From positions 434,001 to 498,000 of the forward strand of contig NZ_SJOF01000001.1 of the NCBI RefSeq assembly GCF_004331255.1: a DNA stretch of 64,000 nucleotides, written 5' to 3'. Under the pieces are notes generated by a model, which ran no database searches, was not told where the DNA came from, and saw only the letters and a program-made list of their open reading frames with translations. Made by a program: the position numbers and the translations under genes. Positions 39,706 to 48,609 of this stretch are shown here, one piece after another. Positions within the stretch are counted from its first letter, which is position 1. Every line of letters starts with the position of its first letter. Source of the stretch: Acinetobacter sp. ANC 4173 (GTDB lineage: Bacteria; Pseudomonadota; Gammaproteobacteria; Pseudomonadales; Moraxellaceae).

Positions 39706-39756
39706 TAGCTGATCACATTGCTCGTTGCTTACATCCTCCATTCCATGGAAGAGTGC

Positions 39757-40116
39757 TTACTTTTGTGCCGCAATTACCGCAATTTCAATGAGCCATTTCG
39801 GATTGACCAAATCGGCTTGAATCGTGGCACGTGCAGGCGTTGCATGGTCTTTCAACCAATCAATCCAAATTTCATTCACCACTGAAAAATCCGACAAATC
39901 TTTCAGAAAAAGCTGTGCTGAAAGAATTCGGCTTTTATCACTATTGGCTTGTGCCAAAAGTTGATCAATGGTGTTTAATACATCTTGCGTTTGTCCCGTA
40001 ATATCCAAATCAGGATTTTTTGGCACCTGACCTGATAAATACACCACGTTGTTAAAAACCGTCACGGCACTCATTACAGGAGTGGTATTAAAGCGCTGAA
40101 TATCTTGTTGTGACAT
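39757..40116 (-). CDS. RidA family protein
   Basis: 119-aa member of the YjgF/RidA family, which hydrolyses reactive enamine/imine intermediates. FNTTPVMSAVTVFNNVVYLSGQVP, the ATIQADLVNP segment carrying the catalytic-region Arg (PARATIQA) and the terminal Ile-rich strand fit the family. It sits between dadX and cycA; since DadA oxidises D-amino acids to imino acids, a role in clearing those imines is a reasonable inference. The gap to dadX is 12 bases. Confidence 0.88.
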   Translation of the reverse strand: MSQQDIQRFNTTPVMSAVTVFNNVVYLSGQVPKNPDLDITGQTQDVLNTIDQLLAQANSDKSRILSAQLFLKDLSDFSVVNEIWIDWLKDHATPARATIQADLVNPKWLIEIAVIAAQK

Positions 40117-40128
40117 GGTTAAAATTCC

Positions 40129-41232
40129 TTATTCCTGAATTGAAAAATTGACACGCGCAGTGACTGCACACATCAGTTCATAGCCAACGGTGCCAGAGGT
40201 TGCTGCAACCTCATCAATCGGCAATACCGCCCCAGTGCTCGATTGCCCCCACAACACCACTTCACTGCCAATTTGAGCATCTGGAATTGGATCAAGGTCA
40301 ACGGCAAGCATGTCCATGCTGACACGGCCTAAAGTACGGGTACGAATGGAGTTCACCAACACAGGGGTGCCCGTCGGTGAGATACGTTGATAACCATCGG
40401 CATAGCCACAAGCCACAATACCGACCCGCATTGGTCGATCTGCGACAAAACTTGAGCCATAGCCAATACTGTCGTTTGGATTTAACTGTTGAATGGCAAT
40501 GATTTCACTGCGCAAACTCATACTCGGTTGTAAATTCCAGTCCTGAATAGTATGCGTTGGAAAATCTGGAGAACTGCCGTACAGCATGATGCCGCTACGT
40601 GCATAATCCGAACGTAACTGGCTGGAGTATCTTAAAATTGCGGCACTATTACTGACCGAACATGGCCCTGGATACTGTTGCAAAATCTGCTGGAACACTT
40701 GATGCTGATATTCAATTCCTGATTGTCCTTGACGTTCACCATCGGCATCCGAGAAATGCATCATGTGTACCAATTCTTTGACTGAAGCTAAATCCTTCAG
40801 TTTTTTCCACACGCCGACATAGTGTTCTGGTGTGAACCCTAAACGATTCATGCCATTGTTCATTTTTAAGAACACTTTGAATTGTGCTGCAACGGGAAAC
40901 TGCTGTAACCATTGAATTTGCAATTCATTGTGCACAGTAAAATTCAATTGATACTGTGCACAATCATATAAATCTTGCGCTGAAAAAATCCCTTCTAGTA
41001 ACAGGATTTCCCCTGTCCAGCCCAAAGCACGAATACGTTTGGCTTCTTCGATATCAAGCAATGCAAAACCATCGGCAGATTTAAAGGCCTGATACACGCG
41101 TTCAATGCCATGCCCATAAGCATTGGCTTTGACTACGGCAAAAACTTGGCTGTCTGGCATTGCGGCACGCGCAATTGCCAGATTATGTTTGAGTGCGGAT
41201 TGATGAATCACCGCAGTAATTGGACGTGGCAT
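40129..41232 (-). CDS. dadX: Catabolic alanine racemase DadX
   Basis: PLP enzyme that interconverts L- and D-alanine. 367 aa. The PLP lysine is in VVKANAYGHG (about residue 34). The barrel contains MNNGMNRLGF and HFSDADG, and the second catalytic Tyr lies in IGYGSSF; GIVACGYADGY and RVSMDMLAVD complete the pattern. DadX rather than Alr is inferred from the position between dadA and ridA in a D-alanine catabolic run. A purine-rich GGAAGAAG ribosome site precedes the ATG. Confidence 0.95.
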   Translation of the reverse strand: MPRPITAVIHQSALKHNLAIARAAMPDSQVFAVVKANAYGHGIERVYQAFKSADGFALLDIEEAKRIRALGWTGEILLLEGIFSAQDLYDCAQYQLNFTVHNELQIQWLQQFPVAAQFKVFLKMNNGMNRLGFTPEHYVGVWKKLKDLASVKELVHMMHFSDADGERQGQSGIEYQHQVFQQILQQYPGPCSVSNSAAILRYSSQLRSDYARSGIMLYGSSPDFPTHTIQDWNLQPSMSLRSEIIAIQQLNPNDSIGYGSSFVADRPMRVGIVACGYADGYQRISPTGTPVLVNSIRTRTLGRVSMDMLAVDLDPIPDAQIGSEVVLWGQSSTGAVLPIDEVAATSGTVGYELMCAVTARVNFSIQE

Positions 41233-41276
41233 AACTCTTCTTCCTTAAAGTTCAAACAACTCCCTGAATTCAGGAA

Positions 41277-42536
41277 TTATGCTGCACTTAAATAACGTTC
41301 AATCGATAGCCCATCAATGCTAATGTCTGGTTTATGGTTCATCACCAAGTCACTGATCAACTTGCCTGAACCACATGCCATGGTCCAACCTAAGGTGCCA
41401 TGTCCTGTGTTCAAGAACAGATTTTTAAAGCGAGTCGCCCCAATAATTGGCGTACTGTCTGGGGTCATTGGGCGTAAGCCAGTCCAGAACGTTGCATTAG
41501 GTAAATCACCGCCAGGGAATAAATCTTTAGTGACCATTTCTAGTGTGCCACGGCGGTCATCATTCAATTTCAAGTTAAAACCGCTTAACTCGGCCATCCC
41601 GCCCACACGGATACGTTGATCAAAACGAGTAATCGCGATTTTGTAAGTTTCATCCAGTACCGTGGATTGTGGTGCGAATGCAGGATCAATAATTGGCACC
41701 GTCAATGAATAACCTTTGACTGGATAGACAGGTAGATTTAACTCAAGTGGTTTTAAGAAATCACGTGAATAACTACCGAATGCCAACACATAACGGTCAG
41801 CAGTCAGCACTTGACCATTCACCACTACACCTTTAATTTCATCGCCTTCAACCACTAAACGCTCGACGTTTTGGTTAAACAGGAACTTCACACCATTGGC
41901 TTTGGCAATATCTGCAAGCGAATTGGTGAACTTATAGCAATCGCCCGTTTCGTCATTTGGTAAGTGTAAACCACCGACCAATTTATCTTTGGCAAAGCCT
42001 AGTGCAGGCTCTACGCGAGCCAAGTCATCTTTCAATAACAATTCATGTGGCACGCCACACTCTTTTAATACTTGAATATCTCGTTGTACCGCTTCTAATT
42101 GCGCTTCATTACGGAATACCTGTAATGTGCCTTTTGAACGGTTTTCATAACTGATACCTGTGTCTTTACGCAATTCACGTAAACAATCACGGCTGTACTC
42201 CGCCACACGGGTCATACGTTCTTTATTGATTGAATAGCTTTGCGCATTACAGTTTTTCAGCATTTGTGCCATCCACTGTAACTGCCACATGCTGCCATCC
42301 ATATTAATCGCCAATGGCGCATGATGCTGGAACATCCATTTGACCGCTTTAAACGGAATGCCCGGTGCTGCCCAAGGAGTCGAATACCCTGGCGAAATTT
42401 GCCCTGCATTACCAAAACTTGTTTCTTCTGCTGGACCTGTTTGACGGTCCAATACAGTGACTTCTGCTCCCTGCTGCGCAAGATAATATGCACTTGCTAC
42501 ACCAATTACACCACTACCTAGAACAATTACGCGCAT
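41277..42536 (-). CDS. dadA: D-amino acid dehydrogenase DadA
   Basis: Membrane-associated FAD enzyme that oxidises D-alanine and other D-amino acids to 2-oxo acids and ammonia, passing electrons to the respiratory chain. 419 aa. The N-terminal [23 protein letters not shown] is the dinucleotide fold; [15 protein letters not shown], the KGYSLTVPI segment, [16 protein letters not shown] and [16 protein letters not shown] are DadA signatures. AAGGAA precedes the ATG. First gene of the minus-strand cluster, divergent from a Lrp-type regulator. Confidence 0.96.
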   Translation of the reverse strand: MRVIVLGSGVIGVASAYYLAQQGAEVTVLDRQTGPAEETSFGNAGQISPGYSTPWAAPGIPFKAVKWMFQHHAPLAINMDGSMWQLQWMAQMLKNCNAQSYSINKERMTRVAEYSRDCLRELRKDTGISYENRSKGTLQVFRNEAQLEAVQRDIQVLKECGVPHELLLKDDLARVEPALGFAKDKLVGGLHLPNDETGDCYKFTNSLADIAKANGVKFLFNQNVERLVVEGDEIKGVVVNGQVLTADRYVLAFGSYSRDFLKPLELNLPVYPVKGYSLTVPIIDPAFAPQSTVLDETYKIAITRFDQRIRVGGMAELSGFNLKLNDDRRGTLEMVTKDLFPGGDLPNATFWTGLRPMTPDSTPIIGATRFKNLFLNTGHGTLGWTMACGSGKLISDLVMNHKPDISIDGLSIERYLSAA

Positions 42537-42676
42537 TTCCTTTCTCTCACTGCTTCACCAGTTTATTTAACTAGTATATTTCTACATCAATAGTGAATTT
42601 GACTGATTTAATAGGTATAGTTGAGATATATTCATGCCCATTTCACTAAATAAAGGCTAAAAACAGGGAAAAACTT

Positions 42677-43141
42677 ATGCGTAAATTAGACCGTGTAGAT
42701 CGCCTGATTTTGGATATTCTGCAAATAGAAGGACGAATTGCGATTAGTGAATTGGCTTCTCGGGTCAATTTATCCACCACGCCCTGTTCAGAACGAGTCA
42801 AACGACTGGAACGCGATGGCATTATTACGGGCTATCATGCACGGCTTAATCCTGCACTGGTCGACCGAAATTTACTGGTGTTTTTAGAGATTAAACTTTC
42901 TGCCAAATCGGGTGATGTGTTTGACCAAGTCGCACGTGATTTGGTCGAAATTCCCGAAGTTTTGGAATGTCACTTAATTTCAGGCGAATTCGATTATCTG
43001 GTCAAAGCACGCTTAAAAGAAATGAGTGCTTACCGCCGCTTACTGGGAGATTTACTCAAAAAACTCCCCTCCTCTGCTTCATCGCATAGCTATATTGTGA
43101 TGGAAGAAATTAAAGAAACTTTATATTTAGATATGCGCTAA
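42677..43141 (+). CDS. Lrp/AsnC family regulator of the dad cluster
   Basis: 154-aa regulator with an N-terminal winged HTH (LDRVDRLILDILQIEGR, then ELASRVNLSTTPCSERVKRLE) and a C-terminal amino-acid-sensing RAM domain (LVFLEIKLS, VLECHLISGEFDYLVKAR). It is divergent from dadA across a 140-base AT-rich spacer. By analogy with Lrp-type control of dadAX in enterics and pseudomonads it probably activates the cluster in response to alanine; this is inference from position and family. Confidence 0.93.
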   Translation: MRKLDRVDRLILDILQIEGRIAISELASRVNLSTTPCSERVKRLERDGIITGYHARLNPALVDRNLLVFLEIKLSAKSGDVFDQVARDLVEIPEVLECHLISGEFDYLVKARLKEMSAYRRLLGDLLKKLPSSASSHSYIVMEEIKETLYLDMR

Positions 43142-43216
43142 ACGATGTTACGCTCGGGTGCATTTTGAATTACTGAACCTCCATCATCCTTATTTAATTT
43201 TTGGAATTTTTGCATC

Positions 43217-43960
43217 ATGTTGAATAAACTCATGTCGAGCTTAGGTCTACAAGGCATTCAGGTTGATACCCGCATACATAACAGCCAACTCGAAGCAGGG
43301 CAAGTCCTGAATGGGGAGGTGATTTTTACTGGTGCTTCCTCCAATAAAAGCATTAATGGCATCTACTTAAAATTAATGACCACCGCTGAAGTCGAATCGA
43401 ATGACTCAGAATACAACGCCAATTTAACGATTGCGGAATGGCATATTAGTGGTGCATTTGAATTACAAGCCAACCAGACTCACACCTTGCCGTTTTCAAT
43501 TCAATTGCCCTTTGAAACACCCTTGACCGATCTGGCGTGTCGCAGCAATAAAACCCGTGTTTGGTTACATACTCATTTAGATGTCGATTGGGGGCTAGAT
43601 GCCACCGATAAAGACTATCTACAGATCACCCCGACGCCAACCATGCACAGCTTTATTCAAGCCATGCAACAATGTGGTTTTCACTTGGTGACAGCCGATG
43701 TTGAAAAAGGGCAACTTCGTGGCAATGGGTTTTACTCGACCCTCGGCTGTTATCAAGAATTAGAGTTTAAACCTGCGCAGTTCTTTAGCGGCATCAATGA
43801 AATTGAAGTGTCCTTTGTGGCAGAGCAACATCAAACACATGTGTTGTTAGAGGTGGATCGTAAATTTAGAGGAGATGGCTTTAAAAGTTTTAGCATTCCA
43901 CATCAACATGCCAATCCCACAGTTTTAGCCAATGAAATTCGCAGAACATTAGGCATATAA
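43217..43960 (+). CDS. Spo0M-like sporulation-control protein family member
   Basis: 247-aa protein of the Spo0M/SpoOM family with an arrestin-like double beta-sandwich. MLNKLMSSLGLQGIQVDTRI, AGQVLNGEVIFTGA, GIYLKLMTTAEVE, TLPFSIQLPFETPLT and the RKFRGDGFKSF end are typical. The name comes from B. subtilis, where the protein affects sporulation; non-sporulating proteobacteria keep homologues of unknown function. Cytosolic, no signal peptide. It ends at a strong hairpin and is convergent with a HAD hydrolase gene. Confidence 0.88.
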   Translation: MLNKLMSSLGLQGIQVDTRIHNSQLEAGQVLNGEVIFTGASSNKSINGIYLKLMTTAEVESNDSEYNANLTIAEWHISGAFELQANQTHTLPFSIQLPFETPLTDLACRSNKTRVWLHTHLDVDWGLDATDKDYLQITPTPTMHSFIQAMQQCGFHLVTADVEKGQLRGNGFYSTLGCYQELEFKPAQFFSGINEIEVSFVAEQHQTHVLLEVDRKFRGDGFKSFSIPHQHANPTVLANEIRRTLGI

Positions 43961-43964
43961 AACC

Positions 43965-44002
43965 AAGCACCTCACTTTTCAACAAGGGAAAGTGAGGTGC
44001 TT
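43965..44002. terminator. Large hairpin between Spo0M-like and HAD genes
   Basis: AAGCACCTCACTTT pairs with AAAGTGAGGTGCTT (14 bases, perfect) around a ten-base loop, between convergent genes. It is not followed by a strong T-run, so efficiency is uncertain. Confidence 0.6.
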
Positions 44003-44020
44003 AAATGGATCAATGATTGA

Positions 44021-44665
44021 TTAAATCAGGTTCAACAAATCGGCAAAGCGTTGAATTCGAGCTTTGGGTTGAGCTGCATCAAGTTCAGTCATAGAGCCAT
44101 AACCATATTCCACAGCAATAGTTTCAATACCATTGCTACGTGCGCCGAAAATATCATGTTCTCGGTCACCCACCATCAAACATTCCTCAGGCTGAAGCTG
44201 CTCTTGTTCTAGAATATAAGCAATTAACTCCCCTTTATTGGTTCGTTCACCATTCAGTTCACTGCCATAGGGATATTCAAAATACTGTAATAAATCAAAA
44301 TGATCTAAAATCTGGCGTGCATAAACTTCGGGTTTTGCGGTTGCCAAGAACAAGCGATAACCTTTATTTTTTAACGCCGCTAAAGTGTGTGCAACATCTT
44401 CAAACACATGATTTTCAAATAAACCTGTGACTGAAAAACGTTCGCGATAACCCAATAAGGCTTGATCCGCCAACACATTATGAGGGTCAACATTTAAAAT
44501 TTTAGCCAAAGACGCTTTCAACGGCGGACCAATAATCCAGTCAATATTCTCTGACTCAGGAATCGGGTGCCCCACTTTTGCCAAACCATAACGTGCAGAA
44601 GTGGTAATCCCGACTTTGGGATCTGTCAGTGTTCCATCTAAATCAATCAAGATATTCTTAATCAT
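44021..44665 (-). CDS. HAD family hydrolase (phosphoglycolate phosphatase-like)
   Basis: 214-aa HAD phosphatase. Motif I DLDGTLTD (nucleophile Asp), motif II LATAKP, Lys motif in NKGELIAYIL, motif III MVGDREHDIFGARSNGI. The cap after motif I is the helical type of the Gph/5'-nucleotidase subgroup. The start is at MIKNILIDLDG; the frame stays open 28 codons upstream, but that would overlap the divergent thiD start. Physiological substrate unknown. Confidence 0.9.
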   Translation of the reverse strand: MIKNILIDLDGTLTDPKVGITTSARYGLAKVGHPIPESENIDWIIGPPLKASLAKILNVDPHNVLADQALLGYRERFSVTGLFENHVFEDVAHTLAALKNKGYRLFLATAKPEVYARQILDHFDLLQYFEYPYGSELNGERTNKGELIAYILEQEQLQPEECLMVGDREHDIFGARSNGIETIAVEYGYGSMTELDAAQPKARIQRFADLLNLI

Positions 44666-44732
44666 TGTCCAACCCAATAAATTACGCTCGAGACTTCGCT
44701 CAAAGTTGCCTATACTATCGCAAATCTCATGA

Positions 44733-45515
<783 letters not shown>

Positions 45516-45536
45516 GTTTTCGCTTTCATTTATAAA

Positions 45537-45570
45537 CCCACAGCTCAAGCAAGCGCTGTGGGGTTATTTT
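45537..45570 (+). terminator. Terminator of thiD
   Basis: CCCACAGC pairs with GCTGTGGG around a ten-base loop, followed by GTTATTTTT. It ends at the stop codon of the convergent NERD gene. Confidence 0.75.
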
Positions 45571-46223
45571 TACTCACTGTGTTTGATCTTTAAATTTTCA
45601 ATATGCTGACGATTGGTTTTCCATGACTTTTCGAGTACTTCTTTTTCAATCCGTAATTGAATCCGCTTCAACTTCATCGGTGGAATCATCACTTCTTGAA
45701 AGTTTTTCACATAATCCGTCCAACCCGCCCCACGAAATACATGCTGTGGCATCTGGGTTTTAAATTCACAATCAGGCATAAATACCACCAGAGAATGAAT
45801 GAACTGAGGCTCAACAATATCTGATAACACCGCTTCTAACACCTTTTGGTGTTTATAGTTTTGATGCAATGGATTTTGAAACTTAAAACTCTTTTTATAA
45901 ATTTTCTGTGTCCACATTTTTTGATGCTGACTGCCAAAAATCCAGCCTTTATAGTTTTTGGTTTCAATCACAAAAATACCAAAAGGACTCAGCAAAATAT
46001 GATCAATTTGGGTGGTCTGATTTTGCTGATCTGGCAGAGTACAATCATTAAGTAAGGTATAACTATCTTGATCTAAATAAAGTTTGGCATGAGCTGCAAC
46101 CGCAAACTCCCCCATTTTTCCTTTTAAATAAGGTTTAAATGCTTTGAGGATGCCTATAACGATAAATAGCAATAATATCCATCCAAAGGTGGACAGTAGC
46201 GGCGCGAAAATCTGTGCAATCAT
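45570..46223 (-). CDS. Membrane-anchored NERD (nuclease-related) domain protein
   Basis: 217 aa. One N-terminal transmembrane helix (about residues 8-28) is followed by a NERD domain: KGKMGEFAVAAHAKLYL, TTQIDHILLSPFGIFVIETKNYKG and IFGSQHQKMWTQ. The D...E-x-K core (IDHI...ETKN) matches restriction-endonuclease-like nucleases, so catalytic residues look intact. The C-terminal third is basic and helical. Biological role is unknown. It is 35 bases downstream of ogt on the same strand, so a DNA-repair link is possible but speculative. Confidence 0.85.
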   Translation of the reverse strand: MIAQIFAPLLSTFGWILLLFIVIGILKAFKPYLKGKMGEFAVAAHAKLYLDQDSYTLLNDCTLPDQQNQTTQIDHILLSPFGIFVIETKNYKGWIFGSQHQKMWTQKIYKKSFKFQNPLHQNYKHQKVLEAVLSDIVEPQFIHSLVVFMPDCEFKTQMPQHVFRGAGWTDYVKNFQEVMIPPMKLKRIQLRIEKEVLEKSWKTNRQHIENLKIKHSE

Positions 46224-46258
46224 TTTACTTAAAATTATAAAGAATTTAGTTTTTCAGT

Positions 46259-46741
46259 TTATTCCAGTTGTTCTATTTTTAAAAGAATCTCTTTATTGCT
46301 TAAACCACCTGCAAAGCCCACCAATTTACCGCTTGAACCAATCACCCGATGACACGGTGCAATAATCGAAATTGGATTTTTGCCATTGGCCGCCCCAACT
46401 GCACGTACCGCTTTGGGATTGCCTAATTGTTCCGCAATCTGTTTATAACTGCGGGTTTCACCAAACGGAATATTCAGCAAAGCTTGCCAAACCTGCTTTT
46501 GAAATTCTGTTCCTTCAAAATCTAGAGGCAGATCAAACTGCTGACGTGTACCGGCAAAATATTGCATGAGCTGCTGTTGCGTTTGCAGCAAGATGGAGTG
46601 ATCGTGCTGTTCGACCAATTCCGCCAACCGCACACGTTTGGGATTTTCATTTTCCCAGAGTACCGCAACCAACGCGGTATCATGCGCAACTAATTTCAAC
46701 TGCCCAACAGGAGAAGCCATATACATAAATGCAAGTTTCAT
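46259..46741 (-). CDS. ogt: Methylated-DNA--protein-cysteine methyltransferase Ogt
   Basis: Suicide enzyme that removes alkyl groups from O6-methylguanine or O4-methylthymine. 160 aa. A short N-terminal domain is followed by FQKQVWQALLNIPFGETRSY (HTH region), RAVGAANGKNPISIIAPCHRVIG with the acceptor Cys in PCHRV, and LVGFAGGLSNKEILLKIE. No Ada-type regulatory domain, hence Ogt. It lies between sugE and the NERD gene. Confidence 0.94.
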   Translation of the reverse strand: MKLAFMYMASPVGQLKLVAHDTALVAVLWENENPKRVRLAELVEQHDHSILLQTQQQLMQYFAGTRQQFDLPLDFEGTEFQKQVWQALLNIPFGETRSYKQIAEQLGNPKAVRAVGAANGKNPISIIAPCHRVIGSSGKLVGFAGGLSNKEILLKIEQLE

Positions 46742-46781
46742 CGCCTGCTCCTGTGGTATTGAGAAATAAAAATATGACTGA

Positions 46782-47099
46782 TTATGAAGATGAAAGCTTC
46801 ATCAATACAAGCCCTGCAATAATTAAGATGGCGGCAAGCATGCGCATAGCCGTCGTAGGCTCACCTAAAATAAAAATCCCCACCAGAAAAGAACCGATTG
46901 CACCAATTCCTGTCCAAATGGTATATGCCGTTCCTAAGGGTAAAGTGCGCATTGCATACGCCAATAATGCAAAGCTTAAAATCATAAAAATGAGGGTGAT
47001 AATACTGGGACCAATTCGGCTAAAGCCTTCTGACAGCTTCATTGAATATGCCCAGACAATTTCAAAAATACCCGCAAAAATAAGTACAATCCAAGCCAT
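46782..47099 (-). CDS. sugE: Guanidinium exporter Gdx (SugE), SMR family
   Basis: 105-aa small multidrug resistance protein with four helices, forming an antiparallel dimer that exchanges guanidinium for protons. Helix 1 has the essential Glu in AGIFEIVWAYSMK; helix 3 has WTGIGAIGSFLVG, and the SugE-type LSEGFSRIGPS loop distinguishes it from EmrE-type exporters. The start MAWIVLIFAG has GGAGG five bases upstream; the frame opens 19 codons earlier, inside the riboswitch. The guanidine-II riboswitch in front directly supports guanidinium as substrate. Confidence 0.93.
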   Translation of the reverse strand: MAWIVLIFAGIFEIVWAYSMKLSEGFSRIGPSIITLIFMILSFALLAYAMRTLPLGTAYTIWTGIGAIGSFLVGIFILGEPTTAMRMLAAILIIAGLVLMKLSSS

Positions 47100-47104
47100 G
47101 ACAA

Positions 47105-47195
47105 CCTCCAAATTTGAATAAAGATCAGGTCGTCCTGACGAATTTTCTTGGTGCATCTTTTAAAATTTAAGCACCAAGGGAGGTCGTTCCTCCTT
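47105..47195 (-). ncRNA. Guanidine-II (mini-ykkC) riboswitch upstream of sugE
   Basis: Two hairpins with ACGA loops, the hallmark of this class: upstream GGAGG-A-ACGA-CCTCC (47179-47193) and downstream TCAGG-ACGA-CCTGA (47125-47138). They are joined by a linker that itself pairs, CTTGGTGC/GCACCAAG. The sugE Shine-Dalgarno GGAGG (47105-47109) and following bases GGAGGTTGT can pair over nine bases (one G-U) with ACGACCTCC of the first hairpin. Guanidine binding to both loops should free the ribosome site. The extra A before the first loop is a deviation from the consensus. Confidence 0.85.
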
Positions 47196-47208
47196 ATATC
47201 TGTCCAAA

Positions 47209-47214
47209 ATTATA
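47209..47214 (-). promoter_or_regulatory. -10 box of the sugE promoter
   Basis: A perfect TATAAT on the minus strand lies 14 bases before the first riboswitch hairpin, so transcription would begin almost at the aptamer. No good -35 box is seen at 17 bases. Confidence 0.5.
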
Positions 47215-47270
47215 CTGGATATGGCGCTTTTATGGTGCAAAACCATGATGCAATAACATTAAATACACCG

Positions 47271-47310
47271 ATAAAAAATAAGGCTTTAAAACATTCATTT
47301 TAAAGCCTTA
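47271..47310 (-). terminator. Terminator of the copper operon
   Basis: A perfect 13-base stem TAAGGCTTTAAAA/TTTTAAAGCCTTA with a six-base loop is followed on the minus strand by T6. It lies about 40 bases after copB. Confidence 0.9.
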
Positions 47311-47351
47311 TCGGTTTGTTGAACAAAATAAAATGTGTATCAACTCAGATC

Positions 47352-48323
47352 TTAGAACTTAAAACGAATGCCTGCACCATAAAGCCAGCCTTTTTCAGAG
47401 TCACTCGCAGTCTGCCAAGGTGTTGCATCGTTGCCTTTTGAATATTCATAAGCAAGGTCGATATAAGGCATGATCTTTTTACTGATTTCATAACGGGTTT
47501 CCAAACCCGCCACCATATTACTCAAACCTGTTTTTTTGGCATATTTAGAATCATCATTAAACACAAGATCTAAATCCAAATAAGGTTTCAAAATCAGTTT
47601 TTGCGAAAGCAATAAGTCTCGCTCGGTTTCCAGACTAAAGCCTGAGTACTGATCTGCACCTGCATATAGATAGGCATCTGTTTCAAAGAAATACGGCGCC
47701 AGACCATGTAAACCAATTACGGCATCCCATTTTTCTTCCGTATCTTTACGATGCTGATCTAACTCGACTTTTTCGACACGGTAACGTGTACCGATTTGTG
47801 CATCCCAAAAGTCTGAAATCATTCGGCTATAAAGTGTCTTTACCTCATATTCAGCCGCATGCGACTCATGCTTATCCAAATGCGCTTTAATAAAGAGTTT
47901 ATTTTCATCCGTACCAATACGAGTTTCAAACTCAGATTTTAAAGTGCCTTTCCCCTCTTCATTCAACAACCACTTATTATCCAAAGTCGTGATCGCATAA
48001 ATCTGAGCACCATGTTCTGTACGGTGATCATGTCCTGAATGTATGTTTTCAGATGGTTCTTCTTTCCCCTGAATTTGTTGATGATGCGAATGATCAGTTG
48101 ATTGTGACGCTTGTACTGGTTTGACCGAATCAGGAGCTGAAGTCATGCTAGGAGATGCCATCGGTTGCATACTGGAATGATCCATTTCAGCCTGCTGACC
48201 CTGTGATTCGCTTTGCTGTTGATACACGGTAGGGTCTTGCTGTGCTTGTGCTAAGCTCAGCTGACTCAGCAACAACAAAGAACCCACCAGAACAGTCTGC
48301 GGAAATACATTAATGCTGCGCAT
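47352..48323 (-). CDS. copB: Copper resistance protein B (outer membrane)
   Basis: 323-aa precursor with an N-terminal signal peptide (LVGSLLLLSQLSLAQAQ). A Met/His-rich segment (about 45-110; MDHSSMQPM, HSHHQQ, HSGHDH) precedes the CopB beta-barrel, which contains DNKWLLNEEGKG, ETRIGTDENKLF, SDFWDAQIGTRYR, GLAPYFFETDAYLY and a final aromatic GAGIRFKF for BAM recognition. It binds or sequesters copper in the outer membrane. Its start overlaps the end of the small upstream gene by 14 bases, with the ribosome site inside that gene's last codons. Confidence 0.93.
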   Translation of the reverse strand: MRSINVFPQTVLVGSLLLLSQLSLAQAQQDPTVYQQQSESQGQQAEMDHSSMQPMASPSMTSAPDSVKPVQASQSTDHSHHQQIQGKEEPSENIHSGHDHRTEHGAQIYAITTLDNKWLLNEEGKGTLKSEFETRIGTDENKLFIKAHLDKHESHAAEYEVKTLYSRMISDFWDAQIGTRYRVEKVELDQHRKDTEEKWDAVIGLHGLAPYFFETDAYLYAGADQYSGFSLETERDLLLSQKLILKPYLDLDLVFNDDSKYAKKTGLSNMVAGLETRYEISKKIMPYIDLAYEYSKGNDATPWQTASDSEKGWLYGAGIRFKF

Positions 48324-48609
48324 GTTGATCTCCCTGCTGCTCAGTGTTGGCTTGTTTCTTTTTAGTATTGCGAGATTCTTTTTGTGAAGATGGTGCTTTC
48401 GAACTAACGGGCATTGTCATCTGCGGCATATTGGAATGATCCATAGTGTGCATCTGATGCTGCATTTGAGAATGATCCATCTGCTGATCTTCTGATTCAG
48501 TCATAGACTGATGTGCAGCATGTACCTGTTGTTCTTGTGCGAAAGCCACTTGGCTCAATAATAATGAACTGAGGAGAACCATTTTCGGCAATAAATTAGT
48601 GGTGTGCAT
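48310..48609 (-). CDS. Small periplasmic Met/His-rich protein from tandem duplication
   Basis: 99 aa. Signal peptide-like N-terminus (LLPKMVLLSSLLLSQVAFA), then a Met/His-rich stretch (MDHSQMQHQMHTMDHSNM) likely to bind Cu(I), and a basic tail ending EQQGDQHAQH. The first 40 residues resemble the start of CopB, and the last ten resemble the end of CopA (EQQGEQHAHH). It overlaps copA by 14 bases, exactly as copB overlaps it. The simplest reading is a tandem duplication of the copA-end/copB-start region. The open frame extends 28 codons into copA, but the ATG at 48609 has the GGAGA site. Confidence 0.85.
   Translation of the reverse strand: MHTTNLLPKMVLLSSLLLSQVAFAQEQQVHAAHQSMTESEDQQMDHSQMQHQMHTMDHSNMPQMTMPVSSKAPSSQKESRNTKKKQANTEQQGDQHAQH

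Noticed and set aside
39594..39756. Glycine riboswitch before cycA
   Set aside because: The conserved glycine-aptamer core sequences are not seen; reported as an unclassified structured leader.
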